From the NCBI GenBank assembly GCA_020832445.1, contig JAFIEO010000017.1:1-64000 (forward strand): a stretch of 64,000 nucleotides of DNA. Reading direction: 5' to 3'. This DNA comes from Paracoccaceae bacterium. Its GTDB lineage: Bacteria > Pseudomonadota > Alphaproteobacteria > Rhodobacterales > Rhodobacteraceae. The position numbers and the translations under genes were made by a program. This document shows positions 1 through 10,100 of this stretch, piece by piece; positions within the stretch are counted from its first letter, which is position 1, and each line of letters opens with the position of its first letter. The notes beneath the pieces are model-generated. The model searched no databases. It saw only the letters and a program-made list of their open reading frames with translations, and had not been told where the DNA came from.

Positions 1-2
1 AG

Positions 3-83
3 GTTGCGGAACTCCAGGTCCGCATCGCCGTTCTGAACGGCTACACCGCTATCGGGATCCCTGTCACAGAGGCCGTAGAATAG
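3..83 (+). CDS. C-terminal end of a CDS truncated by the window edge (VAELQVRIAVLNGYTAIGIPVTEAVE*)
   Basis: Open frame 3 from the window edge to TAG at 81-83; no family recognised. Confidence 0.4.
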   Translation, partial: VAELQVRIAVLNGYTAIGIPVTEAVE

Positions 84-270
84 GTCTGTCCGGGGAAAGG
101 GGAACCTCGGCCATCAAATGATTTATGCAACAGAGTCGGTCGGTGAAGCAGATAAATTTTTCGGTAATGACGAGGCGTGATCTGATGGGCCTCATGCATG
201 AGTGGTGTATGACATAGTATGGGCTGCTTGAGATGCCCTCGTATACTATCAGATCATCATATCAGTTAAG

Positions 271-298
271 CGCCGCCCCTTGGGGCGGCGTTTTTTTT
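271..298 (+). terminator. Rho-independent terminator
   Basis: CGCCGCCCC-TT-GGGGCGGCG stem followed by T8. Confidence 0.9.
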
Positions 299-421
299 AT
301 TTTATTTGTTTTCAGGGTCTTATTTTCTAGAGGTAAAAATAGACCCCAAAAAAGGCAAATTTCTTGCCCAAAAAGGCTAATAATTGCCTGTCTTCACATC
401 TGGGTTTTTGCGCGACATGCT

Positions 422-2686
422 CTAGCCGCATTTGCTGTGGCCGCAGGCGCGGCATGTCATGCAACCTTCGATCATGATCATCTCGAACGAGCCACAGGAA
501 GGGCATACGCGGCTTGATGGCGGTGCGCCTGCGGAATGGACTGCCATTTCGGGGTCGTATTTCAGGCCCAGGCCTTCGCCCGCAATAAACCCGATCCTGA
601 TCAGATGTTGTTCAATAACACCACCTATCGCTGCCAGAATCGACGGGATATATTTGCCCTGCACCCATGCGCCGCCGCGCGGGTCGAACACGGCTTTCAA
701 TTCCTCGACCACGAAAGACACATCGCCGCCGCGCCGGAATACGGCCGAAATCATCCGCGTCAGTGCCACGGTCCATGCGAAATGTTCCATGTTTTTGGAG
801 TTGATGAAAATTTCAAACGGGCGGCGATGGCCGTTGATCACGGTGTCATTGATGGTGACATAGATGGCATGTTCCGAGCCGGGCCATTTCAGCTTGTAAG
901 TGTGCCCTTCCAATGCGTCGGGGCGGTCGAAGGGCGCGGACAGATAGACAACATCCGCGCCCTGATCAACTTCGGGTGTGGTGTCGGTGTCTTCGGCGAC
1001 CGACAGCACAGAGCCTGTCACGTCATTGGGGCGGTAGGTGGTGCAGCCTTTGCAGCCCATATCCCACGCGGCCATATAGACATCCTTGAACGCGTCAAAG
1101 CTGATATCTTTGGGGCAGTTGATGGTTTTGGAGATGGAGCTGTCCACCCATTTCTGTGCCGCCGCCTGCATGCGCACATGGTCCATCGGGGCCAGCACCT
1201 GCGCATCGACAAAATAGTCTGGAAACGGCGCGTCGCCATGCATCTGCCGCCACATCTGCACGGCGTAATCTTCAACCTTTTCGTCGGTTTTGGACCCGTC
1301 CTTTTGCAGCACCTTGCGGGTATAGCTGCGCGAAAAAACAGGTTCTATCCCCGACCTGACATTGCCGGCATAAAGGCTGATCGTGCCCGTGGGCGCAATC
1401 GAGGTCAGCAGCGCATTGCGAATGCCATGGGTGCGCACCGCGTCGCGCACATCATCATCCATCATCTGCATATTGCCGGACGCCAGATAGGCATCTGCAT
1501 CAAACAGCGGAAATGCCCCCTTTTCGGCCGCCAGATCGACACTGGCCAGATAGGCCGCCCGCGCGATGGCGCGCATCCATGTGTCGGTTTGCGCCACCGC
1601 AGCATCGGACCCGTAGCGCAGCCCCGTCAGGATCAGCGCATCGGCCAGCCCGGTGACACCCAGCCCGATCCGGCGCTTGGCGCGCGCTTCCTGCGCCTGC
1701 GCCTCCAGCGGGAAGCGGCTGGCATCGACGACATTATCCATCATCCGCACGGCCATACGCACCAGATCATCAAGTTGCGCGTCATCCAGACGGGCCTGCG
1801 GGGTGAACGGGTCAACGACCAGCCGCGCCAGATTGATCGACCCCAGAAGACATGCGCCATAGGGCGGCAGGGGTTGCTCGCCACAAGGGTTTGTGGCCGC
1901 AATGGTTTCGCAATAGGACAGGTTGTTGGCCGCGTTGATACGGTCGATGAAGATGACACCGGGTTCGGCATAGTCATAGGTGGCCTGCATGATCCGGTTC
2001 CACAGATCACGCGCTTGCACAGTGTGATAAATGCGCCCGTCAAACTGCAAATCCCATGCCGCATCGGCCTTGACGGCATCCATGAACGCATCCGTGATCA
2101 GAACCGACAGGTTGAACATGCGCAGGCGTGCGGAATCCTGTTTGGCGGTGATGAAATCCTCGATATCGGGGTGATCGCAGCGCATGGTCGCCATCATCGC
2201 GCCGCGGCGTGATCCCGCCGACATGATGGTGCGGCACATCGCGTCCCACACATCCATAAAGGACAGCGGGCCGGACGCATCGGCGGCCACGCCTGTGACC
2301 GGCGCGCCCTTGGGGCGGATGGTGCTGAAATCATAGCCGATCCCGCCGCCTTGCTGCATGGTCAGTGCCGCTTCGCGCAGCATGTCGAATATGCCACCCA
2401 TACTGTCGGGGATCGTGCCCATCACAAAGCAGTTGAACAGCGTGACGCTGCGTGCCGTGCCTGCCCCTGCGGTGATGCGCCCGGCAGGCAGGAATTTGAA
2501 ATCTTCCAGCGCGCTGAAAAACCGGTCTTCCCACAGCGCGGGGTCGTGCTCCACAGCGGCCAGTGCGCGGGCGATGCGGCGCCATGTATCTTCTGCGCTT
2601 TGGTCAATGGGGGTGCCATCTGCCTGTTTCAGCCGGTATTTCATGTCCCAGATCTGTTCGGCAATCGGGGCGACAAAGCGGCTCAT
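422..2686 (-). CDS. nrdJ: Adenosylcobalamin-dependent (class II) ribonucleoside-diphosphate reductase
   Basis: 754 aa; NPCGEQPLPPYGACLLGSINL and IAPTGTISLYAGNVRSGIEPVF motifs, C-terminal Cys-rich tail CPSCGSFEMIMIEGCMTCRACGHSKCG. Confidence 0.93.
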   Translation of the reverse strand: MSRFVAPIAEQIWDMKYRLKQADGTPIDQSAEDTWRRIARALAAVEHDPALWEDRFFSALEDFKFLPAGRITAGAGTARSVTLFNCFVMGTIPDSMGGIFDMLREAALTMQQGGGIGYDFSTIRPKGAPVTGVAADASGPLSFMDVWDAMCRTIMSAGSRRGAMMATMRCDHPDIEDFITAKQDSARLRMFNLSVLITDAFMDAVKADAAWDLQFDGRIYHTVQARDLWNRIMQATYDYAEPGVIFIDRINAANNLSYCETIAATNPCGEQPLPPYGACLLGSINLARLVVDPFTPQARLDDAQLDDLVRMAVRMMDNVVDASRFPLEAQAQEARAKRRIGLGVTGLADALILTGLRYGSDAAVAQTDTWMRAIARAAYLASVDLAAEKGAFPLFDADAYLASGNMQMMDDDVRDAVRTHGIRNALLTSIAPTGTISLYAGNVRSGIEPVFSRSYTRKVLQKDGSKTDEKVEDYAVQMWRQMHGDAPFPDYFVDAQVLAPMDHVRMQAAAQKWVDSSISKTINCPKDISFDAFKDVYMAAWDMGCKGCTTYRPNDVTGSVLSVAEDTDTTPEVDQGADVVYLSAPFDRPDALEGHTYKLKWPGSEHAIYVTINDTVINGHRRPFEIFINSKNMEHFAWTVALTRMISAVFRRGGDVSFVVEELKAVFDPRGGAWVQGKYIPSILAAIGGVIEQHLIRIGFIAGEGLGLKYDPEMAVHSAGAPPSSRVCPSCGSFEMIMIEGCMTCRACGHSKCG

Positions 2687-2873
2687 GGCGGGGCATCCTT
2701 TGATGATGTCAGCGGGGAGGGGACAAGATAGGCGCAGCGCTGTTGGCGGTCAACGCAGAACGCCGCAAATATGCCAATTGATTTCGCGGCAAGGGGCGGT
2801 GGCCCGCGCGGTCTGTGTTCCGGTCTGTCATGAAACCTGCAAGATTTCCGGTATATCACGCAGGTGGGCTGTG

Positions 2874-2889
2874 ATGTGCAGTTGCACAT
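2874..2889. promoter_or_regulatory. Operator-like perfect inverted repeat upstream of MFS gene
   Basis: ATGTGCA-GT-TGCACAT, 7+2+7 bp, 59-74 bp upstream of the start codon at 2948. Confidence 0.4.
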
Positions 2890-2947
2890 GCCGCAGCAGA
2901 TTGGCATCGTAGCGCCAAGGCGCTGCATGAAAGGCGGTTTTTTCAAC

Positions 2948-4177
2948 ATGGCGATACAGAACCCCATGGCCGGTTGGGGGCCGTTTGTGCTGGCATTGGG
3001 CGGCACGCAGACCATCGGCTACGGTGCGGTATTTTATGCCTATCCTATCCTTGTGCCTGCCATTGCTGCGGAATTCGGCGTGTCGGGGCCTATGCTGTTC
3101 GGGGTGTTTTCGGTGGGATTGCTGGTGGGCGGGCTGGCCTCGCCGCGATTGGGGCGGTTGCTGGACCAGATCGGCGCGCCGCAGGTCATGGCGATTGGCA
3201 GTTTTCTGGCCGCGATCCTGACAGCATCAATGGCAGTTGCGCCGAATTTCGTCACGTTCGCGGTGCTGGTCATCTTGTTGCAATCAATCAGTTTTACCGT
3301 CCTTTATGATGCGGCTTTTGTGACATTGGCGCTGAAGGAACCCGATGACACGCGCAGCGCCATCACACGGCTGACCCTGATCGGGGGATTTGCATCGACT
3401 GTGTTCTGGCCGCTGACCGGGTTTGCGGTGGAAACCTTTGGCTGGCGCGGCACATATATGGCGTTTGCAATGCTGCATCTGGGGATTGCGCTGCCGTTGC
3501 ATCTGTGGATTGCGCGCAAGGTGCCGGTGCCGCGCGCGGGGCAGGATACGCCCGTGCGTGCCCCGCGCCCTGAATTTCCCACGATTGCGCCTGATCACCT
3601 GCGCGCCGCCTTTGTGCTGCTGGCGCTGGGGTTTGCGGTCACGGGCATGGTGATTGCCGCCATTGGCGTGCATATGGTGCCGGTGTTGCTGGAACGGGGG
3701 CTGGGGCAGACGGCGTTTCTGGTGGCTATGCTGATGGGGCCTGCGCAGGTGATGATCCGGCTGGTCGAGGCCGGTTTCTGGCGCAATTTCCACCCGCTAA
3801 GTGTCGCGCTCATTTCCGGCGCGGCCGTGCCGCTGTCATTTTGCGCGTTGTTGCTGGCGGGGCAGGGGCAGGGTGTGGGGTTGGCGATTGTGTTTGCGCT
3901 GCTGTTCGGGGCGGGGCAGGGGCTGACCAGCATTGTGCGCGGATCAGTGCCGCTGGTGCTGTTCGGGCCTGCGGGAATCGGGGCAAGGCTGGGGCGTCTG
4001 GCGGGGTTGCGCAGCGTCATGTCGGCGGCGGCCCCGTTCCTGTTTGCCGTATCGCTGGCGCATCTGGGACCACAGATCACGCTGTGGGTCTGCATTCTGC
4101 TGGGCGTTGTGGGGCTGGGCGCGCTGGTGGTGTTGCGCACCAATCTGCGGGCGCAGGGGCGCTGGCACGCGGTTTAG
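2948..4177 (+). CDS. MFS transporter
   Basis: 12-TM-like hydrophobic protein, MFS-like loop 'LGRLLDQIGAPQVMAIGS'; start could be 2927. Confidence 0.85.
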   Translation: MAIQNPMAGWGPFVLALGGTQTIGYGAVFYAYPILVPAIAAEFGVSGPMLFGVFSVGLLVGGLASPRLGRLLDQIGAPQVMAIGSFLAAILTASMAVAPNFVTFAVLVILLQSISFTVLYDAAFVTLALKEPDDTRSAITRLTLIGGFASTVFWPLTGFAVETFGWRGTYMAFAMLHLGIALPLHLWIARKVPVPRAGQDTPVRAPRPEFPTIAPDHLRAAFVLLALGFAVTGMVIAAIGVHMVPVLLERGLGQTAFLVAMLMGPAQVMIRLVEAGFWRNFHPLSVALISGAAVPLSFCALLLAGQGQGVGLAIVFALLFGAGQGLTSIVRGSVPLVLFGPAGIGARLGRLAGLRSVMSAAAPFLFAVSLAHLGPQITLWVCILLGVVGLGALVVLRTNLRAQGRWHAV

Positions 4178-4313
4178 GCCGGGCGCGGTCAAGGCCGCGT
4201 CACAAGTTTGAGATCGGCACTGGAAATCCCGCAACAGGCCCATATTTATAGATCATGACGTTGGACCGGAACTCCGCGTCTGTATTTCTGTTACTGTCCC
4301 TCGTTCCGCACTT

Positions 4314-4340
4314 GGCCCGGCCTGCTGGTCGGGCCTTTTT
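4314..4340 (+). terminator. Rho-independent terminator
   Basis: GGCCCGGCC-TGCT-GGTCGGGCC stem (one G-T pair) followed by T5. Confidence 0.8.
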
Positions 4341-4379
4341 CTGCTTGCATATGGGCGGCCCGCAGCACAATCTTGCGGC

Positions 4380-4853
4380 ATGACAGCACCAGATCATGCC
4401 CAGTTGAAACACATTTTGCAACGCGCACAGGTTATTGCCGTGGTGGGCGTGTCGGCCAATCCGGTGCGGCCCAGCTATTTCGTTGCGCGCTATCTGAAGC
4501 TGAAGGGCTATCGCATCATTCCGGTCAATCCCGGACTGGCGGGCCAGTCGCTGTTTGGCGAAACCGTTCTGGGCAGCATTGCAGAGTGCCCGCCGCAGGT
4601 GGATATGGTGGATATTTTCCGCAGGTCCGAACATGTGCCCCCGCTTGTGAATGAGGCGCTGGCGAATTTGCCGCAACTGCGCACAGTGTGGATGCAGATT
4701 GGCGTTCAGAATGCGCAAGCCGCCGAGACGGCCCGTGCGCGCGGTGTTGATGTTGTGGAAAACCTGTGCCCGAAAATGGAATACCAGCGCCTGTTTGGCG
4801 AATTGCGCATGGGCGGGATCAATACAGGCGTGATTTCATCGCGGTTGGATTAG
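4380..4853 (+). CDS. CoA-binding domain protein (YccU-like)
   Basis: 157 aa; IAVVGVSANPVRPSYFVARYLKLKGYRIIPVNP and VWMQIGVQN...ENLCPKMEY motifs. Confidence 0.88.
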   Translation: MTAPDHAQLKHILQRAQVIAVVGVSANPVRPSYFVARYLKLKGYRIIPVNPGLAGQSLFGETVLGSIAECPPQVDMVDIFRRSEHVPPLVNEALANLPQLRTVWMQIGVQNAQAAETARARGVDVVENLCPKMEYQRLFGELRMGGINTGVISSRLD

Positions 4854-4888
4854 ACTTGCGGGCGTGTCAGGCAGGGCTGGTTGAGTCT

Positions 4889-5117
4889 GGCCTGAAGGGG
4901 ACGTTGCTGCCATGGACAAAGCCCGCGCCAGCGGTGGGCCGGGGTCTGCCGATCCGGCATTTGAGAGGCGCAGTTTATGCCAGCTGCATACCCCTTGCTT
5001 CAATGGCTTGGCGTGTCGCTGGCCAAATCGGCAGGCCGCGGGACGGCCCACCGATGGCGCGGCGGGCTGCGCCCTTTGCTCCGCGCCTTGGGGCATTCGC
5101 GATGTCTGCAAAAGGCC
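4889..5117 (+). repeat. Interspersed nested-palindrome repeat, copy A
   Basis: Shares an indel-free core with copies B-E; GCGCCAGCGGTGGGCC...GGCCCACCGATGGCGC arms; left end GGCCTGAAGGGGACGTT, right end GCAAAAGGCC. Confidence 0.92.
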
Positions 5118-5143
5118 ATGATTGGCCCCCATACAGGGACAAA

Positions 5144-6046
5144 TCAGCGCCCGAATTCCACGATCACCGCGCCAATCGCAATCATCACCATCAGCGCCAG
5201 TTTGCGCGGCCCGACCCGTTCGCGCAGGATGAACCAGCCGATCAGCGCCGCAAACACGGTCGAGGTTTCGCGCAGGATCGCGGCTTCGCCCACCTTGCCC
5301 ACCAATGTCGCAATCATCACGCCGCCGAAGCTGATATAGGCAATCAATGCGCCCGCCAGCCCGCGCAACAACAAGGGCGCTGGGCGCGGCGGGTGTGGCA
5401 TGCGCCGGTATCGCACCCATGCAAGAAACGGAAAATCCAGCGCTGTCAGAAAGAAAAACCACGCCAGAAAGCTGAACGGATCGCCCGACATCCGGATGGC
5501 CCATGCATCATAGGTGGTATAGACCGCCACCATCACGCCGCCCGCCAGCGCCCAGCCCAGCCCGATTTTCAGCGCGCGCATGTCAATCTGTTCTTCGGAC
5601 AGGTTGCGCAGCGCCAAAAGCAGAATACCCCCCGACAGGCAGGCCACACCCAGCCATTGCATAAGTGTGTAGCTTTCGCCGAAGATCGCCATGGCCGCAA
5701 TGACGGTAATGACCGGACCGGTGCCCCGAACAACCGGATAAACCACCGTATAGGCGGCCTTTTCATAGGCCAGCGCCATGGCCAGCTTATAGATGAAATG
5801 AATGACAATAACGCCCAGCAACACCGGCCACATGGCTGCACTGGGCCAGTTGACGAAAAACAGTGCCACAGGGGCCGACAGCACGGCCAGCCACAGATCA
5901 ATGGACCCGCGTGTCATCCACGGGTCATGCGCGCCTTTTTGCAATGCGCCGAAAATGGCATGCGCAAGTGCGGATGTCAGCGCAAGGATCGTGGCCAGCC
6001 GCGCGCCTTCCGGCGTGCCAACAAGCGAAAGAAGCCAGTCACCCAT
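5144..6046 (-). CDS. EamA/DMT-superfamily transporter
   Basis: 300 aa, two EamA-like repeats, about 10 TM segments. Confidence 0.85.
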   Translation of the reverse strand: MGDWLLSLVGTPEGARLATILALTSALAHAIFGALQKGAHDPWMTRGSIDLWLAVLSAPVALFFVNWPSAAMWPVLLGVIVIHFIYKLAMALAYEKAAYTVVYPVVRGTGPVITVIAAMAIFGESYTLMQWLGVACLSGGILLLALRNLSEEQIDMRALKIGLGWALAGGVMVAVYTTYDAWAIRMSGDPFSFLAWFFFLTALDFPFLAWVRYRRMPHPPRPAPLLLRGLAGALIAYISFGGVMIATLVGKVGEAAILRETSTVFAALIGWFILRERVGPRKLALMVMIAIGAVIVEFGR

Positions 6047-6134
6047 CTGAGTCTGCCTAAAATGTTAACCTGTTCAGGATATACTGTTGCCTGTGCCCCG
6101 ACAAGAGGCCAGGAAACAGGCCACACCGCAGGGG

Positions 6135-6464
6135 TCAGACATCGCGCGCTGCTTTCTCGGCCAGACCGGAGGTGCCTTCGCGGCGCGTCAGTTCTGCGTT
6201 GATCTGCGCAAGGGTTACCCCGCGCGCGGCACACATGACCAGCAGGTGATACAGCACATCCGCCGCTTCCGATGTCAGGCGCGCCTTGTCGCCCTTGACC
6301 GCTTCGATCACGGCCTCGATTGCTTCCTCGCCAAATTTTTCGGCGCATTTTTCGGGGCCTTTGGCCAGTAGCTTGGCCGTCCAGCTGCTGTCGGGGTCTG
6401 CGCCCGCGCGCTCTGCGATAGTGGCGGCCAGCCGGTCCAGCGCGCTTATGCCATCCGCGCTCAT
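6135..6464 (-). CDS. hisE: Phosphoribosyl-ATP pyrophosphatase
   Basis: [21 protein letters not shown]...[18 protein letters not shown]; overlaps hisF by 4 nt. Confidence 0.95.
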   Translation of the reverse strand: MSADGISALDRLAATIAERAGADPDSSWTAKLLAKGPEKCAEKFGEEAIEAVIEAVKGDKARLTSEAADVLYHLLVMCAARGVTLAQINAELTRREGTSGLAEKAARDV

Positions 6465-7222
6465 GCCAGCCTCACCGGCAGGCCGGCTGCGGCCATATGC
6501 GCCTTTGCCTGCCCAATCGTGTATTCGCCGAAGTGGAAAATGGACGCCGCCAGCACCGCCGATGCGCCGCCCTGCGTCACCCCTTCGACCAGATGGTCCA
6601 GCGTGCCAACCCCGCCCGATGCGATGACAGGCACAGGCACGGCATCCACAATGGCGCGCGTCAGGGGCAGGTTGAACCCCGCGCGCGTGCCGTCACGGTC
6701 CATGCTGGTCAACAGGATTTCGCCCGCGCCTTTTGCGGCCATGGTGCGGGCAAATTCCACCGCATCAATGCCCGTGGGTTTGCGCCCGCCATGGGTGAAT
6801 ATCTGCCATTCGCCGGGGGCGACAGTCTTGGCATCGATGGCCACAACAATGCACTGGCTGCCGAACCGGTCGGCTGCGCGTGCCACCACATCGGGATCGG
6901 CCACAGCGGCGGAATTGAAACTGACCTTGTCGGCACCCGCCAGCAACAGCGCGCGCACGTCATCCACACTGCGCACGCCGCCGCCCACGGTCAGCGGCAT
7001 AAAACACTGCTCGGCGGTGCGGGTGACCAGATCGAACATGGTGCCGCGGTTTTCATGGGTTGCGTGAATGTCCAGAAAGCACAATTCATCCGCCCCCGCC
7101 GCATCATAGGCGCGCGCAGCTTCTACCGGATCGCCAGCATCGACAAGATCCACGAAATTGACGCCCTTGACCACGCGGCCATCAGCGACATCAAGGCAGG
7201 GTATAATGCGTGTTTTCAACAT
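6461..7222 (-). CDS. hisF: Imidazole glycerol phosphate synthase subunit HisF
   Basis: [52 protein letters not shown]. Confidence 0.97.
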   Translation of the reverse strand: MLKTRIIPCLDVADGRVVKGVNFVDLVDAGDPVEAARAYDAAGADELCFLDIHATHENRGTMFDLVTRTAEQCFMPLTVGGGVRSVDDVRALLLAGADKVSFNSAAVADPDVVARAADRFGSQCIVVAIDAKTVAPGEWQIFTHGGRKPTGIDAVEFARTMAAKGAGEILLTSMDRDGTRAGFNLPLTRAIVDAVPVPVIASGGVGTLDHLVEGVTQGGASAVLAASIFHFGEYTIGQAKAHMAAAGLPVRLA

Positions 7223-7334
7223 GCAGCCCTTCTAGCGCCCTGCGCGCGCCGCGAAAAGGGGCATTTGACACCGATCAAGGACGCGGGCTGTCATTTCCTT
7301 CATCATGGGGTCTAACCAGAAGGAAAGATATCTC

Positions 7335-7661
7335 ATGACCGACACAATTTCGCTTGAAGACCGCAAGGCGCAACTGACAGAACGGCGGCTTGAACTGCTG
7401 GCGCGCATGAATTTTGTCGATCAGGAATTGTCCAACCCAGGCAGCCCCGACTGGGAAGAAAACGCCACAGAACATGAAGAAGACGAAACCCTGAGCGCGC
7501 TGGGCCAGTCCGCGCAGGCCGAATTGCGCATGATTGATGCGGCCTTCACGCGGCTGGAACTGGGGGAATACGGGTTTTGCACGACATGCGGCGCAGAAAT
7601 AAGTGCCGCGCGGCTGGACCTGTTGCCTGCAACGCCGTTTTGCAAGCGCTGCGCGCAGTAA
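7335..7661 (+). CDS. TraR/DksA-family zinc-finger protein
   Basis: C-terminal LGEYGFCTTCGAEISAARLDLLPATPFCKRCAQ (CxxC-x17-CxxC). Confidence 0.9.
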   Translation: MTDTISLEDRKAQLTERRLELLARMNFVDQELSNPGSPDWEENATEHEEDETLSALGQSAQAELRMIDAAFTRLELGEYGFCTTCGAEISAARLDLLPATPFCKRCAQ

Positions 7662-7703
7662 CAGCACCTTGCATGGGCGCGCGCCAGCGCATATACGCGC
7701 GCC

Positions 7704-9311
7704 ATGTTGGATCACGCCCCGAACCGCCCCGCATTGCCGCCCGAAATTGCACGGCGCAGAACATTTGCCATCATCTCGCATCCAGATGCGGGCAAGACAA
7801 CGCTGACCGAAAAATTCCTGTTATTCGGCGGCGCAATCCAGATGGCGGGGCAGGTGCGCGCCAAGGGCGAAGCGCGGCGCACACGGTCGGATTTCATGCA
7901 GATGGAAAAAGATCGCGGCATTTCAGTCTCTGCGTCCGCCATGTCGTTTGACTATGACACCTACCGCTTCAATTTGGTGGACACGCCCGGCCACTCTGAC
8001 TTCTCGGAAGATACGTATCGCACCCTGACGGCTGTGGATGCAGCGGTCATGGTGATTGACGGGGCCAAAGGGGTCGAGTCCCAGACCCGCAAACTGTTCG
8101 AGGTATGCCGCCTGCGCGACCTGCCAATCTTGACATTTTGCAACAAAATGGACCGTGAAAGCCGCGATACTTTCGATATTATTGACGAAATTCAACAAAA
8201 CCTTGCGATTGATGTGACCCCCGCCAGCTGGCCCATCGGGCAGGGCGCGGATTTTCTGGGCTGCTATGACCTGCTGCGCAACCGGCTGGAACTGATGGAC
8301 CGCGCCGACCGCAACAAGGTGGCTGAAAGCATTGTTCTTGAAGGGTTGAATGATCCCCGAATGGCCGATCATGTGCCGCCCGGATTGCTGGCGCAGTTGC
8401 GCGAAGAAGTGGAAATGGCGCGCGAATTGCTGCCGCCCCTTGACCCCAAATCAGTCATGGAAGGGCATCTGACCCCGATCTGGTTCGGGTCCGCGATCAA
8501 TTCATTCGGGGTCAAGGAGTTGATGCGCGGCATTGCCGATTATGCGCCCGAACCCCAGCCCCAGACCGCGCAATCACGCCAGATCGCGCCGGAAGAAGGC
8601 AAGGTCACGGGGTTTGTGTTCAAGGTGCAGGCGAATATGGACCCCAAGCACCGCGACCGTGTGGCCTTTGTCCGGCTGGCATCGGGGCATTTTGAACGCG
8701 GGATGAAGCTGCTGCATGTGCGGTCCAAAAAACAGATGACAGTTGCAAGCCCTGTATTGTTTCTGGCCGCCGACCGTGAACTGGCGGAAGAAGCATGGGC
8801 GGGCGACATCATTGGCATTCCCAATCACGGGCAGTTGCGTATCGGTGACGCCCTGACCGAGGGCGAGGCGCTGCGCTTCAGCGGCATCCCGTCCTTTGCG
8901 CCGGAATTGCTGCAAGCGTGCCGCGCGGGTGATCCGATGAAGGCCAAACATCTGGACAAGGCGCTGATGCAATTTGCCGAAGAAGGCGCGGCAAAGGTGT
9001 TCAAGCCGGTTTTCGGGTCGGGTTTCATCGTCGGTGTGGTCGGCCAGTTGCAGTTTGAAGTGCTGGCCAGCCGGATTGAACTGGAATACGGGCTGCCCGT
9101 CCGGTTTGAACCCACGCAGTTTACATCGGCGCGTTGGGTGGCGGGCGAAAAACAAGCGGTCGAGGATTTTGCCGCTGCCAACAAACAGCATATGGCGACA
9201 GACAGTGATGGCGATCCGGTCTTTATGACCCGCCTGCAATGGGACATCGACCGTGTCGGGCGCGATTACCCCGACATTCGCCTGACGGCGACCAAGGACA
9301 TGATGGTGTAA
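7704..9311 (+). CDS. prfC: Peptide chain release factor 3
   Basis: 535 aa GTPase; ISHPDAGKTTLTEKFLLFGGAIQMAGQV, DTPGHSDFSEDTYRTL, FCNKMDRESRD. Confidence 0.96.
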   Translation: MLDHAPNRPALPPEIARRRTFAIISHPDAGKTTLTEKFLLFGGAIQMAGQVRAKGEARRTRSDFMQMEKDRGISVSASAMSFDYDTYRFNLVDTPGHSDFSEDTYRTLTAVDAAVMVIDGAKGVESQTRKLFEVCRLRDLPILTFCNKMDRESRDTFDIIDEIQQNLAIDVTPASWPIGQGADFLGCYDLLRNRLELMDRADRNKVAESIVLEGLNDPRMADHVPPGLLAQLREEVEMARELLPPLDPKSVMEGHLTPIWFGSAINSFGVKELMRGIADYAPEPQPQTAQSRQIAPEEGKVTGFVFKVQANMDPKHRDRVAFVRLASGHFERGMKLLHVRSKKQMTVASPVLFLAADRELAEEAWAGDIIGIPNHGQLRIGDALTEGEALRFSGIPSFAPELLQACRAGDPMKAKHLDKALMQFAEEGAAKVFKPVFGSGFIVGVVGQLQFEVLASRIELEYGLPVRFEPTQFTSARWVAGEKQAVEDFAAANKQHMATDSDGDPVFMTRLQWDIDRVGRDYPDIRLTATKDMMV

Positions 9312-9364
9312 ACGCGCCACTTATCAGGGCAGGGTCCGGCGTTCAGTGTCGGGGCGCGCACGGA

Positions 9365-10057
9365 TCAGTAACTGCGGATCAGCCCGACCAGCCTGCCCTG
9401 AACCTGAACCTGATCATCGCGCAACAGGCGGGTTTCATAGGCTGGATTGGCGGCTTCCAGTGCGATCATGCCATTATGGCGGCGAAAGCGTTTCAGCGTC
9501 GCTTCATGCCCTTCGACAAGGGCCACGACAATATCACCGTTATTTGCTGTGTCCTGTTCGCGGATGACAACAATATCCCCGTCATTGATGCCCAGATCGA
9601 TCATGGAATCGCCCTGCACTTCAAGCGCGTAATGTTGTTTGCGCGTGTCCAGCATGGACCCCGGCACGGCCACATTGCGCACCACTTCGCTGATCGCTTC
9701 AATGGGGGTGCCTGCGGCAATTTTGCCCATGATGGGCAGGGTCATTGCCGTGGCTTCCACAGCCATGGATCTGGCGGGCGGGGCGGGTTTGTCCTGCGCG
9801 CCCCCGTCAAGAACCTGCGGCACGAACCCTTCGCGCGACAAGGCGTCGGGCAGTTTCAACACTTCGATTGCGCGGGCGCGGTGGGGCAGGCGGCGAATGA
9901 AACCGCGTTCTTCCAATGCTGTAATCAACCTGTGGATGCCGGATTTGGACCGCAGGTCCAGCGCATCCTTCATTTCGTCAAAAGAGGGCGCGACACCATC
10001 CTTTTCCATACGCGTATGGATCAGTTTCAATAGGTCAATCTGTTTTCGCGTCAGCAT
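9365..10057 (-). CDS. lexA: LexA repressor
   Basis: [51 protein letters not shown] autopeptidase motif. Confidence 0.97.
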   Translation of the reverse strand: MLTRKQIDLLKLIHTRMEKDGVAPSFDEMKDALDLRSKSGIHRLITALEERGFIRRLPHRARAIEVLKLPDALSREGFVPQVLDGGAQDKPAPPARSMAVEATAMTLPIMGKIAAGTPIEAISEVVRNVAVPGSMLDTRKQHYALEVQGDSMIDLGINDGDIVVIREQDTANNGDIVVALVEGHEATLKRFRRHNGMIALEAANPAYETRLLRDDQVQVQGRLVGLIRSY

Positions 10058-10100
10058 TTTGTCCCCCCGACAGGTCATGGAATACAAATATTCACCTTAT

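Noticed and set aside
233-517. 94 aa + ORF at the left edge
   Set aside because: Runs through the intrinsic terminator (271-298) and into the 3' end of nrdJ.
536-2212. 558 aa ORF on the + strand opposite nrdJ
   Set aside because: Antisense shadow ORF of a high-GC gene; His/Arg/Gly-rich composition without recognisable family, while the minus strand encodes a clear ribonucleotide reductase.
2687-2926. Cobalamin riboswitch or NrdR boxes upstream of nrdJ
   Set aside because: I could not identify a B12-box consensus or paired NrdR boxes in this short region.
4880-5125. Target-site duplications flanking the repeat copies
   Set aside because: Compared flanks of A, C, D, E and F by eye; no consistent direct repeat, so transposition cannot be asserted from TSDs. 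Exact boundaries may be off by several bp.
4766-6202. 478 aa + ORF running through repeat copy A and antisense to the EamA gene
   Set aside because: Combination of CoA-binding gene overlap, repeat pseudo-frame and antisense shadow; no family match recognised.
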